From NCBI GenBank assembly GCA_012270125.1, contig JAAXIY010000033.1:24402-88401 (forward strand): DNA of 64,000 bases, given 5' to 3'. Positions 42,147 through 51,026 of the stretch are shown here, one piece after another. The DNA is from Paracoccaceae bacterium. GTDB lineage: Bacteria; Pseudomonadota; Alphaproteobacteria; Rhodobacterales; Rhodobacteraceae. A program made the position numbers and the translations under genes. The notes beneath the pieces were generated by a model that saw only the letters and a program-made list of their open reading frames with translations, did not search any database and was not told the origin of the DNA. The stretch's first letter is position 1, and each line of letters starts with the position of its first letter.

Positions 42147-43658
42147 ATGACGTCATTCGTTAGATTGAGTAATTTTGATAATGTAGTGACTGCAACAATA
42201 ACTCTGCAGGCTAACGAAACTATAGAAGGTATAAAAACACTACAAAGTGTTCCTACAGGGCATAAGATAGCATCTTGTGACATTAAAAAAGGCAATCAGG
42301 TTACGAAATATGCGCAGTGCATTGGTTATGCATCCGTTGACATTACAGCCGGTGAGCATGTTCACACACATAATGTTGAGTTTAGAAATACCCAAACAGA
42401 TTATGAATTTTCGACGGAAAAAAAACCAGTAGATTTCGTTGCTCATGATGCTCGCGATACCTTTATGGGGTTCAGGCGCGCGAATGGAAGTATTGGGACC
42501 AGAAATTATATCGCTATTGTCACATCCGTAAATTGTTCTGCTACAGCTGCCAGGCGTATTGCTGATGCTTTTGGTCCAGATGAATTAAGAGCTTATCCCA
42601 ATGTTGATGGAGTGGTGGCTTTTGTTCATGGTACAGGTTGTGGAATGGCCGGTGATGGAGAGGGTTTTGAGGCCTTACAACGCGTGATGTGGGGTTATGC
42701 GCGACATCCAAATCATGCAGGTGTATTAATGGTGGGTTTGGGCTGCGAAATGAACCAAATTGATTGGTTACTTGACGCTTATGGAATTAAACAGGGCCCT
42801 TTGTTCCAAACTATGAATATTCAAAATGTTGCAGGCTTAGCCAAGACCATTGAAGTTGGTATTAAAAAAGTAAAAGAAATGCTGCCCATAGCTAATCAAG
42901 CTTACCGCGAGAAATGTCCGGTATCAGAATTAAAAATAGCCCTTCAATGCGGGGGCTCAGACGCTTGGTCTGGGATTACTGCCAACCCAGCTTTGGGAAA
43001 AGCTTGTGATATTCTAGTATCGCACGGTGGCACGGGGGTACTAGCCGAAACCCCTGAAATTTATGGGGCAGAGCATTTGCTCACTAAACGCTCAATCGAT
43101 CCTGCGACGGGTGAAAAACTGGTGAACTTGGTGAAGTGGTGGGAAGATTATACCCTTCGAAATAGGGGAACAATGGACAATAATCCGAGTCCTGGAAATA
43201 AGAAAGGTGGATTAACAACGATACTGGAAAAATCACTTGGCGCCTCTGTTAAAGGTGGGAATACGCCGCTTATGGGCGTCTATAAATATGCAGAGATGAT
43301 TACTGACAAAGGTTTTACTTTTATGGATAGCCCTGGTTACGATCCAGCTTCAGTTACTGGTCAGATAGCGGGTGGTTGCAATTTGGTTTGTTTTACGACT
43401 GGTCGTGGGTCGGCTTTTGGCTCAAAGCCCGCTCCGACTATAAAACTCGCTACCAATTCTGAAATGTATGGCCGAATGAAGGATGATATGGATATTAATT
43501 GTGGTGATATTCTGGATGGTGGTGTTTCGGTAGAGAAAAAAGGCCAACAAATTTATGAAACCATAATTAGGGTTGCATCTGGTGAAAAATCAAAATCTGA
43601 GTTGCAAGGTTTAGGTGATTATGAATTTGTGCCCTGGCAAATTGGGGCTGTGATGTAA
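42147..43658 (+). CDS. UxaA/GarD-family altronate/galactarate dehydratase
   Basis: A 503-aa fused dehydratase of normal length. Residues 1-80 form a SAF-like domain (VPTGHKIASCDIKKGNQV, YASVDITAGEHVHTHN). The catalytic part starts GFRRANGSIGTRNYIAIVTSVNCSATAA-type, with HGTGCGM, GLGCEMNQI, LQCGGSDAWSG and GGCNLVCFTTGRGSAFGSKPAPTIK, cysteines that bind iron in the family. It converts a hexonate or hexarate to a 2-keto-3-deoxy acid. A uxuA gene later in the island makes hexuronate-derived acids attractive. The next gene starts inside its stop (TAATG). Confidence 0.85.
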   Translation: MTSFVRLSNFDNVVTATITLQANETIEGIKTLQSVPTGHKIASCDIKKGNQVTKYAQCIGYASVDITAGEHVHTHNVEFRNTQTDYEFSTEKKPVDFVAHDARDTFMGFRRANGSIGTRNYIAIVTSVNCSATAARRIADAFGPDELRAYPNVDGVVAFVHGTGCGMAGDGEGFEALQRVMWGYARHPNHAGVLMVGLGCEMNQIDWLLDAYGIKQGPLFQTMNIQNVAGLAKTIEVGIKKVKEMLPIANQAYREKCPVSELKIALQCGGSDAWSGITANPALGKACDILVSHGGTGVLAETPEIYGAEHLLTKRSIDPATGEKLVNLVKWWEDYTLRNRGTMDNNPSPGNKKGGLTTILEKSLGASVKGGNTPLMGVYKYAEMITDKGFTFMDSPGYDPASVTGQIAGGCNLVCFTTGRGSAFGSKPAPTIKLATNSEMYGRMKDDMDINCGDILDGGVSVEKKGQQIYETIIRVASGEKSKSELQGLGDYEFVPWQIGAVM

Positions 43659-44644
43659 TGGTCAAATTGTTACTAGCGGGTACTGGTCTTATTGGACACA
43701 GGCATATGCAACATATTTTGGATCACCCAAGCTTACAATTAGTTGGTATTATTGACCCGGCAGTAGCTGATAAGGAAATCAAGGGTGTAAAAACTTATAA
43801 GTCCTTAGACGATACTCAGCTAGATGCTGATGGTATAGTTCTAGCCACTCCAACGGATACCCACGCAAGTCTTACCATTCAGGCTTTAGAGAAGGGTATG
43901 CACGTTCTTGTTGAAAAACCTGTCGCGGCATCATTAGATGAAGCTGATAAAATGATAGAGGCGTCTGAAAAAACGGGTTTTAAAGTCTTAGTTGGACATC
44001 ATCGTAGGCATCATCCACTCGTGAATGAAACAATCAAAATTATCAAATCTGGTAAAATAGGTAAGCCTGTCGCTGCTTCATTAATGTGGCTGATGAGGAA
44101 ACAAGACGAGTACTTTGAGGTGGATTGGCGGAAAGGTATTGACGGTGGCCCTGTCAAACAGAACTTGATCCATGATGTGGATACATTGAGAGCTTTTTTT
44201 GGCGAGGTTACATCTGTAGTTGGCACGGGGACTAACGTTATAAGGAAAGCACCGAGGCATGAAAGCGGTGGAATTGTATTAAGTTTTGAAACGGGAATGA
44301 TTTTGACTATCGTTTTTTCTGATGCAACTCCCACCCCGTGGGGATTTGAGGCTGGTACAGGTGAAAGCCCGTATATTCCAAAAACAAACCAATCTTCAAT
44401 GTTCATAGCCGGTACAGAGGGGGGGTTAGAATTTCCCACACTCAGGTTATGGAATGGGGCTCGACACTGGAATGAGAAACCCTCAATGACGCAACAAAAT
44501 GTATCAGAAGCAATACCTTTAATAAAACAGCTAGAGCACTTTGCTGAAGTAATTAAGGGAAATGCTGCTCCAATTGTAGATGCTAGATCAGCTCGTGAAA
44601 CACTCAAGGTAATTCTTAAGATAGAACAAGAAACGATGCCTTAG
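43658..44644 (+). CDS. Gfo/Idh/MocA-family oxidoreductase (first of three)
   Basis: A 328-aa NAD(P) dehydrogenase. GTGLIGHRHMQHI is the nucleotide motif, VLVEKPVAASLDEA holds the EKP motif near residue 90, and NLIHDVDTLRAFFG contains the presumed catalytic His. These enzymes oxidise sugars, inositols or their derivatives. The substrate is unknown. It is transcribed with the UxaA-type dehydratase. Confidence 0.82.
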   Translation: MVKLLLAGTGLIGHRHMQHILDHPSLQLVGIIDPAVADKEIKGVKTYKSLDDTQLDADGIVLATPTDTHASLTIQALEKGMHVLVEKPVAASLDEADKMIEASEKTGFKVLVGHHRRHHPLVNETIKIIKSGKIGKPVAASLMWLMRKQDEYFEVDWRKGIDGGPVKQNLIHDVDTLRAFFGEVTSVVGTGTNVIRKAPRHESGGIVLSFETGMILTIVFSDATPTPWGFEAGTGESPYIPKTNQSSMFIAGTEGGLEFPTLRLWNGARHWNEKPSMTQQNVSEAIPLIKQLEHFAEVIKGNAAPIVDARSARETLKVILKIEQETMP

Positions 44645-44666
44645 GCGCAAAAATATAGAGGGTAAT

Positions 44667-45560
44667 ATGGAATCTAGAATAGGTTTTGTCGGATTAGGCT
44701 TGATGGGTTCTGCAATGGTGGGCCGACTTCAAGATTGTAATTATCAATTGACTGTTTTGGGCAATAAAGATCGCACTGGGTTGGATCAAGCATTGGCACG
44801 GGGTGCACTGGAAGCTGCGTCTGGAGTAGATTTAGCAAAACAAAGTGACGTTATCATGCTTTGCATGGGGACATCTGACCAAGTCGAAGAGCGTATTCTT
44901 GGTGAGCAAGGTATTATATCAGGACTATCATCGGGAAAAATAATTATTGATTTTGGAACCTCGTTACCTTCCTCAACAAAAGAGATAAGTAGTAAAATAG
45001 CTGATACGGGAGCTGTAATTCTAGATGCACCACTGGGGCGCACACCGCATCACGCCAAGGATGGTTTGTTAAATATAATGGCATCGGGAGATAAGGATGC
45101 TTTTGACGCAGTAAGAACGATTTTGGAAAATTTAGGGGAAAATGTTTTTTATTTAGGTGACCTTGGAACAGGTCACACAATTAAATTAATGAATAATTTT
45201 TTTGGAATGACGATAGCTAACGCAATGGCTGAAGTCTTTGCTGTTGCTGACGCTGCCGGTGTATCCAGAGAGACAGTTTATAAAGTGATATCGGCAGGTC
45301 CTTTACATTCCTCTATGATGGATTTTATTTCCGCTTTTGGTCTTGAAGGCGATAAAAGTAAGCTAGAATTTGCCATTAAAAATGCGTTCAAAGATGTAAG
45401 TTACTACAGACTTATGACGCAAAACCTTGGAATAAATAGTATAATGTCAGAAAGTGCAAGTAAGGCATTGTCTCAAGCAAATGATGATGGGTACGCGAAT
45501 GCAATGGTTTGCGAAATGATTGATTTTTTCAAGAAACATTATTCATCGGATAGAATGTAA
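44667..45560 (+). CDS. Beta-hydroxyacid dehydrogenase with divergent substrate loop
   Basis: A 297-aa protein. FVGLGLMGSAMVGRL and GHTIKLMNNFFGM (catalytic Lys) are normal for the family. The substrate loop reads DAPLGRTPHHAKDG instead of the canonical DAPVSGG, so the usual Ser-Gly-Gly that grips the carboxylate is replaced by Gly-Arg-Thr. The paralogue at 51026-51955 shares this change. A distinct substrate is likely. A GAGGG ribosome site precedes the ATG. Confidence 0.82.
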   Translation: MESRIGFVGLGLMGSAMVGRLQDCNYQLTVLGNKDRTGLDQALARGALEAASGVDLAKQSDVIMLCMGTSDQVEERILGEQGIISGLSSGKIIIDFGTSLPSSTKEISSKIADTGAVILDAPLGRTPHHAKDGLLNIMASGDKDAFDAVRTILENLGENVFYLGDLGTGHTIKLMNNFFGMTIANAMAEVFAVADAAGVSRETVYKVISAGPLHSSMMDFISAFGLEGDKSKLEFAIKNAFKDVSYYRLMTQNLGINSIMSESASKALSQANDDGYANAMVCEMIDFFKKHYSSDRM

Positions 45561-46472
45561 GTGTTTAGCGAACCAGAAATAAGTCCCAAACAGAACAAGG
45601 CTGCTTTGGGAATATTTCTGATGCTAGGAGCTTGGGCCTTGTTTGCCCTGGTTGACACTTCAGCTAAATGGTTGGTTTTAGCATCAATTTCTACTGTACA
45701 AGTCGTGTTTATGCGTTATGCGGTTCAGTTTTGCTTGACTGTAATGGCCGCCACTGGACCTTTAGCGGTAACCAGACAAATGGATCGCAAAACATTTTTA
45801 CTTTTATCCATTCGAGCTGCTTTACTTACAGTTTGTACATTTTTTAACTTTATTGCGATCAAGTATCTCCCATTAACTATGACTTCTGCAATTATGTTTT
45901 CCTCGCCGATAATAGTTGCTGCACTTTCCATAATTTTTCTTCGAGAGTATGTTGATATTTGGAAAATATTGGCAATATTTCTTGGTTTTTTTGGAGTTTT
46001 GGTGATCATAAGACCTTTTGATGCCCAATTCCATTGGGCAGCGTTGCTATGTGTTCATAATGCAATAGCAGTATCGGTCTTTTCACTGATCACTAGGCAG
46101 TTATCTGGTGTCGTTACGGCTTCGACTATGCAATTCTTTGCAGGTGGACTTGGGACATTAGTTTTTTTGCCTTTAGTTTTATTTTATTGGGAGAATCCCA
46201 CTTCCTTATTGTCGTGGGTGCTTATGTTTTTTATGGGGTTAGCGGCCTGGGCTGGCCATGAAATCTTTGCAAGAGCACACCTTTTTTCTTCAGCTGCTAC
46301 ACTCATGCCTTTTTCTTACTCAAATATCATTTTTATGACATTAGCTTCTTATTTTATTTTTGGATCTTCACCAGATTTCTGGGTTTTTTTTGGTGCTTTT
46401 TTTGTAGTTGCTTCAGGTATTTCGATTTGGTGGAGAGAAGGTTTGGATACTGCAACGGAAATTCCTAAATGA
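45561..46472 (+). CDS. DMT-superfamily (EamA) transporter
   Basis: A 303-aa protein with ten hydrophobic segments in two EamA repeats, of normal length. LMLGAWALFALVDTSAKWLV opens the first repeat, and a KYLPLTMTSAIMFSSPIIVAALS-type segment and FSLITRQLSG follow. It begins at GTG directly after the preceding stop. Direction (import or export) and substrate cannot be told. Its place inside a catabolic operon suggests handling of a pathway compound. Confidence 0.82.
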   Translation: MFSEPEISPKQNKAALGIFLMLGAWALFALVDTSAKWLVLASISTVQVVFMRYAVQFCLTVMAATGPLAVTRQMDRKTFLLLSIRAALLTVCTFFNFIAIKYLPLTMTSAIMFSSPIIVAALSIIFLREYVDIWKILAIFLGFFGVLVIIRPFDAQFHWAALLCVHNAIAVSVFSLITRQLSGVVTASTMQFFAGGLGTLVFLPLVLFYWENPTSLLSWVLMFFMGLAAWAGHEIFARAHLFSSAATLMPFSYSNIIFMTLASYFIFGSSPDFWVFFGAFFVVASGISIWWREGLDTATEIPK

Positions 46473-47488
46473 CTTGTCGAGTAGCTATCATTGGGCTTGG
46501 AATGGTCGCTAGGTTACATATTCAAGCCGTGAATTCACTGAGTGGGTTTCAGGTTTATGGTCTTTTCTCACGGGACGAGTCAAAAACGCAAGATTTTGCC
46601 GAAAAATATGCAAAAGATGCCAAAATTTTCAAACAGTTTGATGAGCTTTGTGATGATGAGGAAATTGACTTAGTCCTCCTTTTAACGCCCCCCAATGCTC
46701 GGTTAGATTATATTAAAGCTCTTACAAAGGTGGGAAAGCCTGTCATTGTTGAAAAACCTTTAGAAAGAGATTTTGAAAGGGCTTTTAAGGTGGTTGAACA
46801 AGGCAAGAGTCACAAAATTCCTATTGGAGTTTTTTTACAACATCGCAAAAGGCCATCGATAGAGATTTTGAAAAACTTGATTGATAAGAAACAAATTGGT
46901 GACGTGTCGACCGTAGAAGTTAGGATACCGTGGTGGCGCGAACAAACTTATTATGATCAAGAGGGTAGAGGAACCTTTGAGCGTGATGGAGGAGGGGTAT
47001 TGATAACTCAAGCGATACATACTCTAGATATCATGCTTCTACTATGCGGACCGGTAAAAGAAGTTCACGGCATGGTGCATACCTCCTCATTTCATCAGTT
47101 AGAAGCAGAAGATTTTTCAGGAGCCTTATTAAATTTTGAGTCCGGAGCGCGAGGAACACTAATGGCTTCAACCACTCATTTTCCGGGGCATAAAGAGGAA
47201 ATAATTCTTAATTGTTCTGAAGCAACGGTGAATATTAGTGGGGCCGATCTCAAAGTTTTCTATCACAATGGTAAAATAGAGAGTCTTGAGACAGACTCTC
47301 AAACAGGAAGTGGGAGTGATCCGATGGACTTTAGCTATACTTGGCATGCAAATGTCATAAAGCAATTTTGGACTCAGTTTACCAAAAATCAACAAATTGA
47401 GATATCAGCGGAGAGCGCTCTTCCAGTTCAACAATTAATTGATGCCATTGTAAGATCTTCAAAATTAGAAAAAAAAGTGACGGTTTAG
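46469..47488 (+). CDS. Gfo/Idh/MocA-family oxidoreductase (second of three)
   Basis: A 339-aa NAD(P) dehydrogenase with IIGLGMVARLHIQAV, PVIVEKPLERDFE (EKP motif) and GGGVLITQAIHTLDIMLLL, which holds the catalytic His. Other conserved stretches are FLQHRKRPS and VRIPWWREQTYYDQEGRGTFE-type residues, seen in many uncharacterised members. Its start overlaps the DMT gene by 4 bp. Confidence 0.82.
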   Translation: MTCRVAIIGLGMVARLHIQAVNSLSGFQVYGLFSRDESKTQDFAEKYAKDAKIFKQFDELCDDEEIDLVLLLTPPNARLDYIKALTKVGKPVIVEKPLERDFERAFKVVEQGKSHKIPIGVFLQHRKRPSIEILKNLIDKKQIGDVSTVEVRIPWWREQTYYDQEGRGTFERDGGGVLITQAIHTLDIMLLLCGPVKEVHGMVHTSSFHQLEAEDFSGALLNFESGARGTLMASTTHFPGHKEEIILNCSEATVNISGADLKVFYHNGKIESLETDSQTGSGSDPMDFSYTWHANVIKQFWTQFTKNQQIEISAESALPVQQLIDAIVRSSKLEKKVTV

Positions 47489-47489
47489 A

Positions 47490-48521
47490 TTGAGAGACTT
47501 TAATATAAAATTTGGAATTCTGGGCATTGATCATAGGCATGTGTACACGCAAGCTGAGTTTTTGATAGAGCTTGGTGCAGAGTTAGTGGGTTGGTACACA
47601 AAAGGGTCACCGACAACACTTGAAGGTTTTCTCAAACGCTTTCCAAAAGCAAAACGGGTCAATGATCCCCGTATTTTGCTTGAAGACCCAAATATACAAG
47701 TCATTTTAACTTCAGCGATACCCAGTGAAAGAGCAAAGATATCTATCTCTGCAATGAAGCATGGAAAGGACGTTATGTCTGACAAACCTGGAGTTTTGTC
47801 TTCTGAAGAACTAGAAGAATTGAGGCATACAGTCCTCCAAACTGGTCGTATTTGGTCAATAGATTTTTCTGAACGATTTGAAGTACCTGCTGTAACGCTC
47901 GCTTCTCAATTAGTTTTAGATGGAGCAATAGGTGACGTGATCCATACTTTGGGTATCGGTCCTCACAGATTAAATGCCAACTCTCGACCAAATTGGTTTT
48001 TTGATCCTAAGAAGAATGGTGGAATATTGGCTGATATTGGCTCTCATCAGATCGACCAATTTTTATATTTCACCAAATCCGAACGTCCCAAAATAACGTT
48101 GGCATCAATTAGGAATATGGGCCACAAACAATTTTCAATGTTTTCAGATTTTGGTGAAATTGCCTTAAGTTCTGAAAAAGCAAATGGCTATATTAGACTT
48201 GATTGGTTCACGCCGAAAGCATTGCCAACGTGGGGTGATGGTCGGTTATTCTTATTGGGAACTGAAGGTACCATAGAAGTGCGTAAATATTGTGATATTG
48301 GTGGTGAAGCTGATGATAACTATGTTTATCTTACTAATGGTGCAAAGCATGAAAAAATATACGGAGGAGATGCTGGTTGCCCCTACTTTTATAATTTTTT
48401 AGTTGATGTTTTGGAAAGAAGTGAAACAGCGATGCCACAAGAGCATGTTTTTAAGGTAATGGAATTAGCTATTGAAGCGCAAAAAATAGCAGATGGAGAG
48501 AAAGAAAATGAACTCATATGA
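47490..48521 (+). CDS. Atypical Gfo/Idh/MocA-family oxidoreductase (third of three)
   Basis: A 343-aa protein starting at TTG 47490. The fold is recognisable, but the nucleotide motif reads GILGIDHRHVYTQ rather than GxGxxG, and the EKP motif is SDKPG. The catalytic His region, GGILADIGSHQIDQFLYF, is intact. It may use the cofactor differently or have a tightly bound one. It overlaps the following SDR by 14 bp. Confidence 0.75.
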   Translation: MRDFNIKFGILGIDHRHVYTQAEFLIELGAELVGWYTKGSPTTLEGFLKRFPKAKRVNDPRILLEDPNIQVILTSAIPSERAKISISAMKHGKDVMSDKPGVLSSEELEELRHTVLQTGRIWSIDFSERFEVPAVTLASQLVLDGAIGDVIHTLGIGPHRLNANSRPNWFFDPKKNGGILADIGSHQIDQFLYFTKSERPKITLASIRNMGHKQFSMFSDFGEIALSSEKANGYIRLDWFTPKALPTWGDGRLFLLGTEGTIEVRKYCDIGGEADDNYVYLTNGAKHEKIYGGDAGCPYFYNFLVDVLERSETAMPQEHVFKVMELAIEAQKIADGEKENELI

Positions 48522-49248
48522 TTTCAAAAACCAAGTAGCTGTTGTTACTGGTGGGGCAAACGGTATCGGGTTTTCTGTGGCTGAACGTCTATCAAAAAGT
48601 GGTGCGTCAGTTAAAATTTGGGATTTAGATATTGAGGCGGCCCAGACGGCTGCTGAAACTATAAATGCTGAGGCGGTTGAGTGTGATATCACGGACTGGA
48701 TTTCTGTGCAAAATGCAACTGAAACCTCAATCAATGCTAGCGAAAAAATCGATATATTGGTCAACTCTGCAGGTATAGCTGGACCAAATGATACAGTCGT
48801 AGATTATGATAATAAAGCATGGGATCGAATTATCTCTGTAAATCTTACAGGAACATATTATGTCAACAAGGCTGTTGTCCCACATATGAAAGCAAATGGA
48901 TATGGACGAATTGTAAATATAGCTTCAGTTGCTGGCAAAGATGGAAACCCTAATGCAAGTGCCTATTCGGCCTCAAAAGCCGGGGTGATTGCCTTGACAA
49001 AGTCACTTGGAAAAGAGTTAGCCGATAGCAATATAGCTGTTAATTGCGTCACTCCAGCTGCTGCTAGAACAGCTATTTTTGATCAAATGTCTCAAGAACA
49101 TATCGACTATATGCTGTCAAAAATTCCAAGAGGTCGTTTTGTAGAGGTGAAGGAAATTTCTAGTATGATAGCTTGGATGGTGAGCGCAGAAAACTCGTTC
49201 ACCACAGGTGCGGTTTTTGACTTATCAGGTGGAAGATCAACTTATTAA
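48508..49248 (+). CDS. SDR-family oxidoreductase
   Basis: A 246-aa classical short-chain dehydrogenase: VTGGANGIGFSVAERL with IWDLDIE (NAD-type acid after beta-2), NSAGIAGPN, NIASVAG and YSASKAGVIAL for the catalytic triad, and a C-terminal FDLSGGRSTY. Start ATG 48508 has GGAGAG 9 bases upstream; the frame is open to 48493. The substrate is unknown, but a 3-oxo or sugar-acid compound is likely given the context. Confidence 0.83.
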   Translation: MNSYDFKNQVAVVTGGANGIGFSVAERLSKSGASVKIWDLDIEAAQTAAETINAEAVECDITDWISVQNATETSINASEKIDILVNSAGIAGPNDTVVDYDNKAWDRIISVNLTGTYYVNKAVVPHMKANGYGRIVNIASVAGKDGNPNASAYSASKAGVIALTKSLGKELADSNIAVNCVTPAAARTAIFDQMSQEHIDYMLSKIPRGRFVEVKEISSMIAWMVSAENSFTTGAVFDLSGGRSTY

Positions 49249-49257
49249 AGGTGAAAA

Positions 49258-50148
49258 ATGAAAAATATCGGTGTAATTGGCTTAGGCGATATGGGCAGCG
49301 GCATTGCCCTGAATTTGATAAAGAATGGATTTAAGGTTTTTGGATCTGACCTTCTCCCTGCACGGCAACAAGCATTTAAAAATATGGGTGGCTCTCTCGA
49401 GATATCTATAGCAGATATTGGAAAAAAATGTGATGCCGTTTTTGTGATGGTAATGAATGGCAGTCAGGCAAAATCAATTATTTTTGATGAAGATGGACTT
49501 GCAAGAAATATGGAAGCTGGAAGCACAGTAATTCTGTCTGCCACAATTAAACCTTCAGAAGCTGAAGAGATTGGCCATTTGATTAAAGACACCGGCCTTC
49601 AATTTATAGATACGCCCGTATCTGGTGGTTTTCCAGGCGCACAGTCAGGTACTCTTACACTCATGGCTTCTGCGTCAGAGGATGTAATGAATAAAAATAG
49701 AGACGTCTTAGAGGCTATTTCCGCAAATATTCATCATGTTGGGACAGAGGCGGGTCAGGGGCAAACTGTAAAAGCATGTTTGCAGTCATTAATTGGAGCA
49801 CAATTTTCGGCAACTTTTGAAGCAGCTGCTTTGGCGGCAAAGGCTGGGATAAGCGGAGAGGTATTACATACTGTTTTCTCAACTTCATCTGCTGGTTGTG
49901 GAATAGTAAATAACGCTTTGCAAAAAATTATAGATAGACAATTTGAAGGTACAGGTAGTCACATAAATACGATGCATAAAGACTTAACTATTTCTTTAAA
50001 TTTAGCTGAAAATCTGGGAGTACCGATGCACACAGCATCCGCGGCTATGCAGATATTTCATGCCGGTCGTACAAAATATCCAAATGGTGATAATTGGGTC
50101 TGTACACGTGTTATTGAAGATATTGTTGGCGCTGAATTGCATCGTTAG
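49258..50148 (+). CDS. Beta-hydroxyacid dehydrogenase (canonical substrate loop)
   Basis: A 296-aa protein with VIGLGDMGSGIALNLI, FIDTPVSGGFPGAQSGTLTLM and GQGQTVKACLQSLIGA (catalytic Lys). The loop keeps Ser-Gly-Gly, and LTISLNLAENLGVPMHTAS is the typical C-terminal substrate helix. It resembles L-threonate dehydrogenase and tartronate semialdehyde reductase relatives. AAAGGTG precedes the ATG. Confidence 0.83.
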   Translation: MKNIGVIGLGDMGSGIALNLIKNGFKVFGSDLLPARQQAFKNMGGSLEISIADIGKKCDAVFVMVMNGSQAKSIIFDEDGLARNMEAGSTVILSATIKPSEAEEIGHLIKDTGLQFIDTPVSGGFPGAQSGTLTLMASASEDVMNKNRDVLEAISANIHHVGTEAGQGQTVKACLQSLIGAQFSATFEAAALAAKAGISGEVLHTVFSTSSAGCGIVNNALQKIIDRQFEGTGSHINTMHKDLTISLNLAENLGVPMHTASAAMQIFHAGRTKYPNGDNWVCTRVIEDIVGAELHR

Positions 50149-50156
50149 GGGGCGAG

Positions 50157-51026
50157 ATGAAATTAGGTGTAATTTGTGATGGTATAAGCCGTGATTTGGC
50201 TCACTCACTAAATGTTATGGATGAATTTGGCCTTGAGTATGCTGAGCTCCAGTTTGTTGGTGACAAGGAAGTTGGCGATCATTCAAAAACTGAAATAAAA
50301 GAGATTGATACTTTGCTTAGAGATCGTGGTAAACCCGTCAGTTGTCTTTCGCGTCACATCTTTGCTGGCATGACTTCACAAAATAAACCGGGTGACGAGT
50401 TGCACTTGAAACATATGGATGCGCTTAAAAGAGTAGTTGAAATGGCTCATATTGTTGGCTCGCCATTTGTGCGAATAATGACGCAAAAAAAAGAGCAAAT
50501 TCTATGGGGTTTTCATGGGGCAGAAAAGTGGAATGTGGCGCATGGAGCGTGGGATAGCATGCCTCCTTTGATAGAACCCGCTGTAGACTTTGCTAGAAGT
50601 GCTGGCGTCAAATTAGCAGTTGAAACTGGGAACGGCACGATGGTCAACTCAAACTATACTGCTCGCAAACTGATAGATGAGCTAAATGCAAAGGATACCT
50701 TAAAAGTTCTTTGGGATCCTGGAAATAATTGCTGGTGTCACGAATTAGCATTCCCAGATGGCTATGAAGAAGTAAGAGATGGGTATTTAGGACATATTCA
50801 TATCAAAGATGTTTTTGTAGACACGCCAAAAGCGACACTGACTGTAAAAGAAATGGGTCAGGGGCAGTTGGGGCCTCTTTTCGAGGATATGGCCGCTGCT
50901 CTCAGAAAAGATCAATATAAGGGAGTGATTTCATTTGAAAGTGTTTACCATCCAGGAAATGGAAATTTTGAGGATGGCTTTCGCAAATGCATTGGCAAAT
51001 TTAAATCTTTATTTGGAGTAGATTAA
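50157..51026 (+). CDS. Xylose isomerase-like TIM-barrel sugar isomerase/epimerase
   Basis: A 289-aa TIM barrel of the AP-endonuclease-2/IolE-like group. Metal-binding residues appear at strand ends: Glu in LAVETGNG, Asp in LWDPGNNCW, His in YLGHIHIKDV and Glu in ISFESVYHP. Hydroxypyruvate isomerase, 3-dehydroshikimate-type and inosose enzymes share this architecture, so the reaction is open. GGGGCGAG precedes the ATG, and the stop overlaps the next gene. Confidence 0.8.
   Translation: MKLGVICDGISRDLAHSLNVMDEFGLEYAELQFVGDKEVGDHSKTEIKEIDTLLRDRGKPVSCLSRHIFAGMTSQNKPGDELHLKHMDALKRVVEMAHIVGSPFVRIMTQKKEQILWGFHGAEKWNVAHGAWDSMPPLIEPAVDFARSAGVKLAVETGNGTMVNSNYTARKLIDELNAKDTLKVLWDPGNNCWCHELAFPDGYEEVRDGYLGHIHIKDVFVDTPKATLTVKEMGQGQLGPLFEDMAAALRKDQYKGVISFESVYHPGNGNFEDGFRKCIGKFKSLFGVD

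Noticed and set aside
44011..44607. 198-codon open frame on the minus strand inside the Gfo/Idh gene
   Set aside because: It is antisense to a gene with clear family motifs, and its translation shows no domain. It is a shadow of the real frame.
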